Shown: piece by piece, positions 12,660-24,540 of the stretch
Layout: the number at the start of each line of letters is the position of its first letter
Position numbering within the stretch: the first letter of the stretch is position 1
NCBI GenBank assembly: GCA_030490835.1
Contig: CM059972.1
Coordinates: forward strand, 17,399,764-17,463,763
DNA from: Annona cherimola
Lineage: Eukaryota > Streptophyta > Magnoliopsida > Magnoliales > Annonaceae
DNA: 64,000 nt
Direction of reading: 5' to 3'
Translations under genes and position numbers: made by a program
Notes under the pieces: generated by a model
Database searches by the model: none
Seen by the model: only the letters and a program-made list of their open reading frames with translations
What the model was told of the DNA's origin: nothing

Positions 12660-14411
12660 ATGAATGTTAGTACCATAATGTATAGGAACTCAAGAAGACT
12701 TGGTTCTACCTTAGATGTGTCTCTTTGGCATCCAAACCAATTTAACTCCATTATAAATCATTTTTCTTGCCTTGCATTGATATATTTTGTGTCCAAACTT
12801 ATTACAATAATGGCAAGTGATTCTAACATAGGTTGGAGTACTATGATAACTCTTTGATTGCTAAGTAGGTATATTTGTCCATGATTTATCAACAAGCTTC
12901 TTGAAATGTCCCCTCACATTTGATGTACTAGAAGCCTTAATCCAAATAGGAGAGTTTGTTTTATTTAGTTTGGCATTAATGTGCTTTAGAAATCTAAGAC
13001 CTCTCTTATCAACTTGAGTGGTCATTCTCAAAAATTTCTGCACATTTTCTCCCGGGTCGGAGAACTTTGCCAATGAATCTTTCAAATTTTGGTTCTCCTT
13101 TCTCAATGCCTCTGTTTCATTCTTTATGTCATTTATATCATTTTACAAGGATGCATTCTCCTCCGCTAATTTTCCATTTACAATGGCAGTTGTATTGAAT
13201 TGTCTTTTCTTTTGAACATATTTGATACAAAGGCTTTTGAATTCATCAAATAATGAGTCATAAGTTTGTTGTAAATCATTCAACTCATTACATCTAGAAC
13301 AAACATTAGAAGATGAATAAGAATCGGATGGGCTTACCTCGATATCCATAGATGCATCCAAAGTTGACAGTTTTAATTTTCTTGCATTATCAATTTCTTC
13401 AGATTTTTGGCAATTTTTCTTTTCATCTTCTACAATGGCCATGCAGCAAATTCTTGCCCAATTTACTGCATCTTCTCCTTTACTTGATGAAGTGCTAGAG
13501 CTTGAGGTAGTATATTCCTTTTTAAGCATTCTTCTAGCCTGTCTCTTTGAAAAGCTTCTCTTATTTTGAATTTCCAAATCATCCGGTGTGGTACATTCGA
13601 TTTGTATATGTCCAAGACCACCACATTTATAACATTTTGGAAATTCCTTTCTTCTATTCTTCATTTTCTTCTGTGAGCTAGAATATTCGTATGAACTTGA
13701 TGTAGATTCACTTGAGCTCTCCATCATACTTTTGAGTGCAATAGACTTTTTACTTCTGCAAGATTTTTCTTTCTTGTTTTTGATGAGCTCATGAGACATG
13801 AGTGAGCTAATCAAGTCATCTACTTTGAGCTTGTTTAAGTCCTTTGCCTCCTCAATAGCTATAATCTTTTCATTCCACGAGTTTGGCAGCGCTCTAAGTA
13901 TCTTCATAACCTGCTCACTTTCAGAAATTAGCTTTTCTTGGCCTTTAAGAGCGTTAGTGATTTTAGAAAATCTAGCATACATTTCTGAAATAGATTCACC
14001 ATCTAATATTTGAAATCTTTCAAAATCACAAACAAGGATATTCCTTTTAGTTCCCTTTACTTGGGAGGAACCCTCATAAATAGATACCAATTTATCTCAT
14101 ATTTCTTTAGCCGTTGTGCATGAAGAAACTCTATCAAATTCTGCTGCGGTCAATGCACAAAATAAGAAATTCATAGCTTTGGCATTACTTTGGACAGACA
14201 TAGTTTCTTCTTTTATCTAAGTGGATGCCTTGTACCCCTTTGGTAATGTAATGCCATCTTGTATGGCTATCCAAGAATTCATATTAGTTTCCGTAATGAG
14301 TTGTTTCATCCTCAACTTCCAATAAATAAAATTATTGCCATCAAATAGAGGTGGCCTTATAAATAATTGTCCCTCGGCAAATGCGAGAACGGAAGTCGAT
14401 TGGGATGCCAT
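12660..14411 (-). pseudogene. Copia gag-like protein with two CCHC zinc knuckles (interrupted)
   Basis: The frame starts at ATG 14411 (MASQSTSV), runs through a DUF4219-like PPLFDGNNFIYWKLRMK and a UBN2/gag core (MYARFSKITNALKG, LPNSWNEKI), and then a first zinc knuckle CYKCGGLGHIQIEC near 13600-13640. A serine- and lysine-rich region and a coiled-coil-like stretch (ALRKENQNLKDSL, near 13080) follow. A second knuckle, CHYCNKFGHKIYQC, lies at 12774-12815 before a KLVWMPK motif. At least three in-frame stops break it: near 14217, near 14093 where a Trp codon has become TGA, and near 13143. The rest of pol is absent. Confidence 0.8.
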
Positions 14412-14445
14412 ATCAAGAGATCTCTTTGGTATAACTCAAAGACCT

Positions 14446-14457
14446 GCACTGATACCA
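14446..14457 (-). other. primer-binding site complementary to initiator tRNA-Met
   Basis: On the minus strand it reads TGGTATCAGTGC, two bases after the LTR end. It matches the usual Copia site TGGTATCAGAGC with one mismatch, and fixes the nested element's direction. Confidence 0.8.
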
Positions 14458-14459
14458 CT

Positions 14460-15753
14460 TGTTGGCCCCGAGTTAATGGCAATACCCAAGAGGGGATGGG
14501 TGAATTGAGTTCTTAAAAAATTCTTTGGTAAATTAAAACTTAACCCCTTATAATTTCAATCCCCTTGATGAAACGTGATATGAGATAGAATGAGAGGGTG
14601 CAGATGGAATATAAAATGCAAGCAATCTAACCAAACAAGAGACAACAATATATAGTGGTTCGGGTAACCTTCCCTACTCCACTCTTCCAAGCACACACCC
14701 GTTGTGTTTTGGTTTCTACTATTGTATTTTCAATACAATCTAGAGCACCCGCTCTCTTCTAGATTCTAGCTCTAGGGGGCATATACAATAATCACTTGTT
14801 GGTGAGACCAACTCCAACCAACCAAGTCTAATCTATTGGTGAGACAAATTCCAACAAATCAAGCAAAACTCGTTAGTGAGACAAATTCAAACCAACCCCC
14901 TGTTTTGCTTCTTCTTGAATTCGGTCTCCAACACCGATCCAAGGCAACAACATAAAAGAAATAAATAAAAGAGAAATTACACTTTACAACGTGTATTCGT
15001 TAAGCACTGGAAGCTCATTGTCATGTGGAGATGATAATCTTGAAAGCACACTTGGAAGTTGTAGCACTTGAAGCTTCAATAGTTATTCAAATAACTTCAA
15101 CACACTTGAATATTAGAAGATGAAAGCCCAACTTGTGTTTTCCTCTTTCTTTCCTCCTTCTTTCTTGTCTCCACGTTCATTCTTCAATGATATATATAGA
15201 GGAAAAAAGATCTAGCCGTTTGGAGTAGAGGTTCACGTGCATCTAGAACTCCAATGTTCGAATTTTCGACCGTTACGAGTTGAAGTCGCAAGTGGAGTCG
15301 ACTTCGGATGGGTGAAGTCGACTTGGGATGCGACTTTATCTTGTTAAAACTCGCTGTCTACTCTTTGTCAAGAGTTCTGTCTTTGAAGTCGCAGGTGAAG
15401 TCGATTTGGGATGAGTGAAGTCGACTTCGGTTTGTTGAAGTCGACTTGGGATGAGACTTCACTTTGCTGTCTGTCCGAAGTCGCAGGCGAAGTCGACTTA
15501 GGTTTGGAACTTCACCCAAGTCGCAAGTAAAGTCGACTTGGCTGTGGGACTTCACTATGCTGGACTTGCTATTTATGAACATTAGCTCTTGAAACTTAAA
15601 TTATTCAGTATTTTCATTTTCATACACATAATTGGAGTCAAATCATCTGAGCATACTTACACAACTCTATTAAAATCTTTTTAATGATATTTCAATTATT
15701 TGTTAATAATCAAAATCAAATTAATCATTCTTAAAGCAAACATATGATCAACA
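14460..15753 (-). repeat. LTR (5' by transcription) of the nested element
   Basis: This 1294-bp LTR is nearly identical to 10761-12072. The main visible difference is one fewer GTCGAC unit near 15290. Confidence 0.9.
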
Positions 15754-15758
15754 ACTAT

Positions 15759-16360
15759 TTGAAGTGTACCAGCATGCAAATACGGCCAAAGAAATCTGGG
15801 ATTCGCTTCTACCCAAATATAGTGCTGATGATGTAAGCATCAAACAGTTTCTAGTAAGTGATTTCCTCAATTATACTATGACTGACGATTAATCAATCCT
15901 TGATCAAGTTAATGAGATTGAACATATTGTCAATCAACTTAGGTCACAGGGCAGTAAGATGGATGAATCTATTTTTTGGGTGCAATTATTGAGAAATTAC
16001 CACTTAGTTGGAACAACCACCGCAAAAGTCTAAAACAAATAAAATGATCTATGAGTTTAGATGATCTTGCTCTCAATTTACGTACTAAAGAAAAATAAAA
16101 ATAAAATAAAAAGAAAGAAGAGCAAGTTCTTGCTAAGGCCAATGTGGTTGAAGTTCTAAACTAGGTGATAAATGTTAATAATCAACATTCTAAGAGATCT
16201 AAATTAAATACCAAAAAGACCGTTACTAAGAAGAAGAAGAAGAAGAAGGGACCTTGCTTTTATTGTAAGAAAATGGGTCATTTGAAAAATGAGTTTAGAC
16301 TTCTCAAAAGGAAGAATAACACTCAGTCTGGATCATATAAGAGAACAGATCCATAGGCCC
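15759..16360 (+). pseudogene. outer Copia gag, 3' fragment
   Basis: It continues the gag core (VYQHANTAKEIWDSLLPKY, VNEIEHIVNQLRSQG) and ends in a lysine-rich tract and a zinc knuckle reading CFYCKKMGHLKNEF. There the last cysteine ligand of CX2CX4HX4C is Phe. Several stops are present. Confidence 0.75.
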
Positions 16361-16779
16361 ATTTAACTGAGGAACATTTTGTTGCCGTGATTTCTGAAAT
16401 TTATACAGTAAGTGATGACTAAAGCTGGTGGCTTGACTTTGGAGCCATTAGACATGTTTGCAAAGACAGAAGTCTATTTAAAACTATAAAACTAATAAAA
16501 ATAAAAATAAATTATTCATGGGTAATTCTTCTACCGCTAAGGTGAAAGGGTCAGGAACCGTGATCCTAAAACTGACTTCGGAAAAATCACTTATTTCATG
16601 TACCAGAAAGACGCAAGAATCTGGTCGCAATTAATCTTCTTAGTAAGTATGGTTTCAAATTGGCATTTGAAACTGATCAAATTATTGTAACAAAGGGAGG
16701 TGTGTTTGTGGGCAAGGGCTATGTTGTAAATGACATGTTTTGCCTAAATGTCAATAATGGACATCATCTTCTACTTATA

Positions 16780-17640
16780 TGGTTGACTCTTTTTTTATAT
16801 GGCATATTTGATTAGGTCATCTTAATTTTTGTAGTATGGACGCTATGATGAAATTAGGTTTAATTCCTAGGTCACCTAATGAATTTTCAGATAAATGTAA
16901 AATATGTGTTCAAACTAAAATCACTAAAAAATCATTTCAAAAAGTTAAAAGGAATTTTGAATTACTAGGTTTAATTCATTCAGATATTTGTGATATGGAG
17001 AACACATTAACAAGAGGTGGAAAGAAATATTTCATAACATTTATAAATGATTTTAGTAAATATATTTATGTGTATTTATTGAAAACTAAAGACGAAACCT
17101 TAGATAAATTTAAATACTAGAAGGCTGAAGTTGAAAATCAACTTGGAAAAATAATTAAGTCCCTAAAATCAAATAGAGGAGGTGAATATTTATTAAGTGA
17201 TTTTAATGATTTTTGTGAAAATGCTGGGATTATACACCAAGTAACAACCTCATATACACTTCAACAAAATGGAACTGCAGAAAGAAAAAATAGAACTTTA
17301 GTTGAAATGGTAAGTTCAATGTTAGTGAATGCAGACCTAAGTAAAGGCTGGTGGGGTGAAACTTTATTAACAACTTGTTATATTCTTAACAGAATTCTCC
17401 ACAAGAAAACCAAAGTTACATCCTATGAATTATGAAAAAATAAAACACCTAATCTTAAATGCCTAAGAGTATGAGGTTGTAGAGCTTTAGTAAGATTATC
17501 TAATCCTAAAAAATCAAATTTAGGACACAAGGGAATAGAATGCATATTTATAGGTTATGCAATGAACAGTAAAGCTTATAGGTTTGTGGTGGTAGAGCCT
17601 CATAGTCCAATTCAGTAGAATACCATTATTGAATCCTAAA
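16780..17640 (+). pseudogene. outer Copia integrase
   Basis: The region carries a GAG-pre-integrase remnant (CKICVQTK) and a DDE integrase core. The aspartate-containing HSDICDM and FINDFSKYIYVY, and the glutamate-containing NGTAERKNRTLVEM, are visible. It is followed by WWGETLLTTCYILNR and a GHKGIECIFIGY module. Stops at 17118-17120 and later break the frame. Confidence 0.8.
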
Positions 17641-17889
17641 ATGCTGAATTTATAAAAATACTTATAAGTCAATACTTAGACTCGATCAAACTGATGAATC
17701 TTCTTCTCAACCATTGAAGAAATCTGTAGTTGATAATTCTATACCCATGGAAAAACCTATAGATGATGATAATTTGAGAAAAAATAAATGAACTAGAAAG
17801 GATGGTTATAATCGGTTTGGGTTTAATTTTCAGTTATACCTAATAGAAGGATCTAAAGACAAAATAAGTGAAGAACACATGGTTGTGTT

Positions 17890-18780
17890 TCATACCGAAG
17901 GAGATCCATCTAATTATAAAGAGGTCATGAAATCTCTAAATGCACACACTGGAAAGAAACCATCCAAGATGAAATGGATTCTATAATAGAAAATGGTACA
18001 TGGACACAAGTCGATTTACCACCTGGGTCTAAACCTATAAGCTGCAAACGGATATGTACGAAGAAATTAAAAGTTGATGGATCTATTGATAAATTTAAAG
18101 CTAGATTAGTAGCTAAGGGGGTATAGACAAAAGGAAGGTATTGATTTCTTTGATACCTATGCCTCAGTAGCTAGAATTTCAACAATTAGGTTATTAATGA
18201 CTTTAGCATTAATTTATTATCTTGAAATTCATTAAATGGATGTAAAAACTGCTTTTCTAAATGGAGATTTAGATGAGAAAATTTATATGGAACAACCTGA
18301 GAGTTTTGTATTATCTGGACAAGAAAAGAAAGTTTGTAAATTAATTAAATCTTTATATGGTTTGAAATAGGCACCTAAGCAATGACATGACGAATTTGAT
18401 CAAGTTGTGTTAGCAAATGGTTTTAAATTAAACCAGTTAGATAAATGTATTTATAGTAAATTTTTTGCTAATAGAGGTGTCGTTATTTGCTTATATGTTG
18501 ATGATATGCTCATATTTGGTATTGACCTTGAAATTATTGTAGAAACTAAAAGTTTTCTATCAGTTAACTTTGATATGAAAGATATGGGTAGGGCCGATGT
18601 CATCCTTGGCATTAAAATTGTAAGAGATGGTAACGTATTTTCTCTTTCTCAATCTCACTACATTGAAAAATACTTAAGCAGTTTAATCATTTTGACGCTG
18701 GTATGGTCTCAACTCCTTTCGATCCTAGCCTTAAGTTGTATAAAAATTATAATAGATTTGTTGATCAGCTTGAATATGCT
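17890..18780 (+). pseudogene. outer Copia reverse transcriptase
   Basis: Motifs KFKARLVAKG, MDVKTAFLNGDLDEKIYM, KVCKLIKSLYGLK and the catalytic YVDDM (18494-18508) appear in order. Frame is lost at several TAG/TGA codons and by a small frameshift near 18120. This is the RVT_2 (Copia) type of reverse transcriptase. Confidence 0.85.
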
Positions 18781-19826
18781 AGAGTAATAGGGAGTTTAAT
18801 GTATGTTATGTATTGTGCTAGATCAGATATTGCTTTCGCTGTAGGTGTATTAAGCAGGTTCACTAGTAATCCAGGATATATTCATTGGAATGCAATTCAT
18901 AGGATTTTGAAATATTTGAGAAAGACTATTGACTATGGATTGCAATTCAATGGTGAACCCACTGTACTAGAACGGTATAGTGATGCAAGTTGAATTTCTG
19001 ATGCTAAGGAATCTATATCTACTAGCGACTGAATTTTTACCATTGGAGGAGCTGCTATTTCATGGGCTTCTAAAAAGTAAACTTGCATTACACATTCGAC
19101 CATGGAATTCAAGTTCCTTGCTTTAACTGCAGAAGGAAAAGAAGCAGAGTGATTTAGAAATTTATTACTTGAAATTCCTATTTAGCCTAAGCCAATGCCT
19201 CCTATTTATTTACATTGTGATAGTGAAGTAACCTTGTCTAGAGCATACAATAAGACTTAGGGTGTGTTTGGCAACGCCGAAAACTCACGTGACTATTTTT
19301 AAATAGTCAAAACCTGTCGCATCAGGAACGAATGACGCGTCCCCTTCATCTCAGACGCAATACTGTGCCCAGAGCTTTAAATGCTCCTGCAACGGTTCAT
19401 GCTTTTGACCGCCGAGCTGATGGACCGAAAATCTCATGGTATGTGCGCACATATGCTGCGTCTTTCTCCCTCATTGTCGTTCCCAAGGACGGCCTGTTGC
19501 TGTAATAGTACGGGCGTCAGTGGCAGAGTTGAAGACGATAGCTTGAAACGACAGGTTTTTGCAGATAAACCCCTAGCATGAAAACTTTAAAAAAAACACG
19601 AGTTTTGGGCGTTGCCAAACAGACCCTTATAATGGTAAGTCACGAGATATTGCATTGAAACACAATTATGTAAGGCAGTTGCTCCAAGATGGAGTGGTTA
19701 ATATTGATTTTGTAAGATCAAGTGAAAACTTGGTAGACCCGCTTACAAAAGGCTTTACTAGGAAAATGGTTCGGAAAACATCAAGAGGGATGAGATTGAA
19801 ATCCAGATCTAGGAGTTGCAATAACT
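18780..19826 (+). pseudogene. outer Copia RNase H, split by a MITE
   Basis: It reads ARVIGSLMYVMYCARSDIAFAV, YSDAS and GGAAISWASKK before the MITE. GKSRDIALKHNYVRQLL and VDPLTKGF follow after it. Removing 19260-19626 and one TTA rejoins the frame exactly. There are other stop codons. Confidence 0.8.
19260..19626. mobile_element. PIF/Harbinger (Tourist)-type MITE
   Basis: The terminal inverted repeats are GGGTGTGTTTGGCAACGCC and, in complement, GGGTCTGTTTGGCAACGCC. A TTA target duplication lies at 19257-19259 and 19627-19629. At 367 bp it has no transposase. It sits inside the RNase H sequence of the outer Copia. Confidence 0.85.
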
Positions 19827-20367
19827 AAAACTCAACTCTATTCTTGTAGCCCAAGTCTAGGAGTTCAACGAGCAAAGTAAATTAATTTTGCAACTTGTAA
19901 ACACTGGTTATATTTATAATTTTGCATCCCTCAAACAGTGCTTGGATCCTGTAACGTATTTATGAGGTTGAGTGTTTTATACTCTTAATGGATCTAAAAC
20001 TACTAAGTTGGAGTATTTAGTTACAGGATACTCTAAATAGATCTACTTATATGAGTGTTGAAAGTGAGGCCGCTTTTGTTTGTAGAGTGTGTGAATTCAC
20101 TTTGAGGTGCTTATGAAATTGGGATACTGACACATCGCCATAACGTGTTGCCTTTTAGAACACTTGATATATTTTGAAATCTTGTATATGAGACATATCT
20201 GATTTATCAAATGAGGTTGACAGTTCAAAGCTCTGACTACTGTACACATCGGTAAATCTCGATATATTTTTACTAAGTAAAGGTTCAAGTCTCTCAACAT
20301 CTTTATTTATGTATGAGATTTTCTTAGTTGAATGAAGTTGTTTTTAATTTTGAAAATGGCAGGCGAA

Positions 20368-21084
20368 TGTTGGGATTTTCAAATTTAAAATAAGTATAAT
20401 ATAGTTTCCTAGATAAATAACAAAACTAATATAGCTAAAGTGATAAGAGACATTAGCAGTGGTGTAATAGGTCTTAGGTTCGAATCCAATTTAGACAATT
20501 TTTTTGAATTTTCAATTTGCATCAAGGGATGCAACGGTTGACAACGCAATGTGAAAAGGCATGAGTGACGTAGCAAGATTCTAGGGATGCATCCAATTGA
20601 AATGGGATGCATCTATTAATTGAATGGTTGTGTAATACGGCTATTCAAAACCTATAAATATAGGTTAGAGCAAACGACCAATTCATTCCAACCCAAGTGA
20701 TCCTGTCTCATTCAGACACATCTTGCCTCCTTCAAGACATTGTGTTGTCTCCGTTCAGACGTTCCATAGCTTGTCTTGACTAAGACATTATTGTCTTAAT
20801 CAAGTGTTTGCAGGTTTACCATATTGTTTTGAAATTCTCTCAATTCAACCAAAAATTTTATTTTCAAGTGTTCGTGTACCTAGAAAAGGTGCTGCTTCTT
20901 ATTCTGGTTCATGTTTCACTTTTTGTATCCTGGGGGCAACTGTAAAATTATCCTAAGCAGTAAATAGGGTCGCAAAATTGCCTTAAGGAAAGTGACATCG
21001 TAACACGCCTGAAGTGAAACTTGGTTCTATTTTCACTTTCTCCACTTTTCTTAATTTTCTCTCTTTTTATATTTTGTCTTAACA
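20368..21084 (+). repeat. 3' LTR of the outer Copia element
   Basis: It starts TGTTGGGATTTTC and ends GTCTTAACA. A-box-like TAGCTAAAGTGA (20432-20443) and a perfect B box GGTTCGAATCC (20477-20487) are present with the same 45-base spacing as in the 5' LTR. Confidence 0.88.
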
Positions 21085-21715
21085 CTTCCCTCCAATTTGC
21101 TACTATTTTTGCCTAAATTGCCCACTCTGCATTTAGCACGCCATGAGACTCACATGGGTTCTTGTGGCATTCGTTAGTCCTTACAATGATGGGGATGGTT
21201 AAGAGAGAAAAAATATGTGTTTGTAGGAAGATAAGAGGGGTCGCCTCTGCAGATGTCTTGCTCTTCTAGGACACCATTCCTTGGTCGTGGTGGGTCGACG
21301 ATCGATTTGCAACTGCTGCTGCTCATCGATCGAAGAAACTAGGAAAGATCCTAAAGCATAGGCAGGCATAGCTGCCATAGCAGCACCAATGCTTCCTATC
21401 TTTCATGCTCTCGTTGCCTTCTACGGCGGGAGTGTTTTTGCAATGTACACCCTGTAATTTCCCCTAATTGTAAATAAGCCCTATGTATTTGGGTATTTGT
21501 AGAAGGATTTTGAGCTGATGCAACCTGGTGCACGCACATGCTTTTTTAATTTTAACAATTTTCTTAAAAAATATAAACTATTTTTTATATGGTATTAAAA
21601 ATCAGTTTAGTTGGAAACTTATATTTTCAATATTTAATATCTTTTAGTATGAATATATAATTATCACAATTAAAAATTAAAAATATCATATGAATTATAT
21701 AAAACAATTTTTGAG

Positions 21716-22379
21716 CATGAGTTGGTCTTTCTAGTATCTATTTTGAAATATAAATTTTGCATGCCGTATTGAATATAAACTTTGTATGTTAAGTTGAATT
21801 TATTTCTTGAATTATGATAAGAATTCATGAAACATAAAATTTGTCTATTGTATCCAAATGTTAGTTTGAATGCTATATTGTTTTAATAATTTGTTGGATT
21901 CATTAACCCTATTTTTAACCCAAACTGAATTTATTTTTATAGGTTATTTTTCATTGAGACACCCATCTTGAATGATACGTACCTGAAGGATATGTACTTC
22001 AATTGACCCATAATGAGGTTACTAACTTTGCCTAGCTTTGAACCCTAGATCTCTTTACCCTAATACCCTTTTTATACTCATGTCGACTATTTAGTTATCC
22101 AAGTAGTAACTTTGTAGGGTTATTTTAAAGTTAGTCTAGTGGTTAAAATTTTGCAAATATAATTAGAGTTGAGAAAACTTCGCCAAGTCAATACCATTCC
22201 ATTTACACCCCAAGCATTTCGGATATGGGTTCTCAATCGGTGGTTGGGCCAGGGCAGCTGGCTAGGCCTGCCCAAGACATCAAAAGGGCCTACAGGGCAG
22301 TCACCGGGACTAGCCTCAGAAGTTACAACATCCACCATAATTCAAAATATCTGAACAAATTTCATTGAAAAAAAATATC
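21716..22379. other. spacer between the two tandem copies
   Basis: AT-rich to about 22100, then mixed composition. I see no gene, RNA or terminal repeats in it. Confidence 0.4.
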
Positions 22380-22436
22380 TGAACAAATAGTTCTGACTTA
22401 TACTCGAGTCTTCAGTTAAACAAATAATTATAAAAC

Positions 22437-23603
22437 TATTGACACCCCACCCTTGGGCCCAAAGATGGATAAGTGGAAACAAGATCCAAGCCCAAGCAAA
22501 TTCAAGACAAAAGGAGGTTCAAGCCAGCTAAGCGGACTCTTACAAACTCAGTCCACAGGAGTAAAACTCTACTAAGCCTCAAAGCAGACTTTTTCAACAA
22601 ACCAGATCCAGCCTACAAAGAACGAAGCTCCTACCAGCCACCTCAACGGGCTCCACAATGCAGCCCACCAGAATCAACTCACCAGACGCAGCAAACGGGT
22701 TTAGCCAAGCTCTAGCCCGCCAGATCCAGCCCACCAAGTCTCAGAAGCAGGCTTTTCCACAATTTTGAGCCTCTACAACGGGCTTGTCCAAGATCTAGCC
22801 CACCAAGCTCAAGCCTATGGACCAAGTCCAACACTTCAAGTGGCCCAAGGCCTATGCTCCCACTTCAAGCTCAAGCCCATGGACCAAGTCCAACAACTCA
22901 AGTGGCCCAAAGCCCGCTCCAACACCTATAAAAGGAGGAGCACCCCCCTCACTTGAGACACACTTGGAGAGGCATCCCAGAGGGGAGGATAGGAGTCTGC
23001 AGCAACATCTCGACGTCCCGGTTTTCCCACTCTACGAGCTCCAAGCTTCTCTTCCACGCCCCCTTTTCCATCTCTCCCATTCTTTCAAGTCTTTCATTTT
23101 CCCCCTTTCACGCAGTGTAAACCGCCTCAGGTTGGCAGATTTTGCCATATTTGCTTCAATCCGAAGGCTGGAATCCGGACTCTGTACGATTGGTGCCTTA
23201 TTTCATTAAACAGGGGTTGATCTCCCTTTAAAGATCAGTGGCGACTCCGTTTTTTTCTTTATTTTTGTGTGCATGTTTGAGTTAACACCCCAGCAAGGCG
23301 GGTGCACATGGGTCCACGGATTCCAGCATAATACGCTGCCGTTATGCTGTCGGATTTGTGATCTGATCCATGTACGGAACACCCCGTCTTAGCCGTTATG
23401 CTGCCGAACCCGCGAGAAAACACCCATATGCCAACTTTTCTATAAAACGAGAAGCCTAACGTGTTTTACCTCATGTGGATGCAGGAAATCTAAGCCCACG
23501 CTGCTGCCTCGGAGACGTTGAAAACCCATCCAATATGATCCAGATTTTCAAGGCGCGGAGAAACCATTCCGAACCCATTGTAGCGCTCGCGGCGGGTGCT
23601 ACA
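22437..23603 (+). mobile_element. solo LTR, probably Gypsy (1167 bp)
   Basis: The element starts TATTGACACCCC (expected TGTTGACACCC) and ends GGGTGCTACA. Perfect AAAAC duplications lie at 22432-22436 and 23604-23608. Copy 1 has the uninterrupted site near 5708-5720. A TATAAAAGGAG promoter-like box is at 22926-22936. A TGGCGACTCC box at 23240-23249 recalls Ogre/Tat Gypsy elements. The short open frames across it are not genes. Confidence 0.75.
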
Positions 23604-24540
23604 AAAACCAATGATTAAGTTGGATTCATAAAATCATCAAGATGGCCAATTTTAATTCAGTGGTGCGTACTTTTTTTTTAATGAAACAGCATTTTAAAGC
23701 AATTACTGATCTGCTATTAAAAAAAAAGCAATTACTGATCAATTAACCGTGTATAAATGAGGAAAATTATAAACCCCTTTTCTTTCTAGAGCATAGACAT
23801 GACAAACACAAACTATAGATGGAATTTATCTTTTTTTTATGTGAATGAAGACATAGCTACAGCCCGGCCGGAAACGAAACCAATATTTTAGTTATTAATG
23901 GAATAACCACAAGTTATCACATTCATGTCGTATGGTGGCTGGATTCAATGACACATTTGAGCCTGGCCAATCCTGTAATTGAATTACATACCAGCCGTAA
24001 TGCTTACAAAACAATTATATATAGAAGGAAATCTGTGGACTTCAAAATCAAAGACAACGCTCGGTTATTTTTGGTTGAATCTCGAACTTACTTATTAGAA
24101 TGGTATGGTTAACGACAAAAATAATGTCGGCAATACCATGGGACAAAGACAACATAGTATGATACTAATGAAATCAGAAAGTGTGTCTGCATTCTTCACT
24201 GCAACGCAGTGTTCACCGTCCGGAAACATAGTTTTTGATTTTTCGAAATTTGCAGGGAAGTGAGAAATTTCTCAAAAATGCAAGGATTAATCGATTTCGT
24301 TTGATCTGACAACACGACAATGCTAAACTAATCTAATATTAGTACAATATCAATGCTAAACATTAGTATATGCCGTGGATCAATAAAACCTCTCTTTCTT
24401 AGCCACGTTACTTACATTCTTCTTATCCTACCTCTGTAAGGATGTGCTGCACATCAGCCAAAACCATCTGTGCCCCAAGGACTGATCTCCCACCAGCTTC
24501 TCTCACGTCAACTTCTTCAGTCCCCAACTTGCAGTATCTT

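Larger units (their letters stand above)
10761..15753 (-). mobile_element. gag-only (non-autonomous) Copia retrotransposon nested in the outer element
   Basis: The LTRs are at 10761-12072 and 14460-15753, starting TGTTGG and ending TCAACA on the + strand. A perfect ACTAT duplication lies at 10756-10760 and 15754-15758. The minus-strand orientation is fixed by the primer-binding site next to the right-hand LTR and by the gag frame. The 2.4 kb interior encodes only a gag-like protein; no protease, integrase, reverse transcriptase or RNase H is present. It must have moved using enzymes from a related element. The two LTRs look nearly identical, so it is much younger than its host. Confidence 0.9.
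9637..21084 (+). mobile_element. Copia-type LTR retrotransposon with two nested insertions
   Basis: The LTRs are at 9637-10452 and 20368-21084. TTTCC precedes the element (9632-9636) and CTTCC follows it (21085-21089), a 4/5 target duplication. Order inside is gag, integrase, reverse transcriptase, RNase H, which is the Copia order. Subtracting the nested gag-only element and the MITE leaves about 6.1 kb, a normal Copia size. The 5' LTR should begin TG but reads CA, and many in-frame stops are present, so the element is old and dead. No tRNA primer site is recognisable after the 5' LTR. Confidence 0.88.
5655..21715. repeat. tandem segmental duplication, copy 1 (interrupted)
   Basis: Positions 5655-7381, 9292-9636 and 21085-21715 align collinearly with 22380-22436, 23604-25822 and 26848-27500. 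Shared landmarks are the ACATTTGAGCCTGGCCAATC box (5962, 23952), the decayed RING gene, the AAAACTCCGTCACCC box (9568, 25768) and the TGTCTTGCTCTTCTAGGA box (21253, 27012). With the inserted LTR elements removed, copy 1 is about 2.7 kb. The two copies are in direct orientation, about 0.66 kb apart. Confidence 0.8.

Noticed and set aside
22473..23209. Pro/Gln-rich open frames
   Set aside because: They lie inside a solo LTR; no conserved domain.
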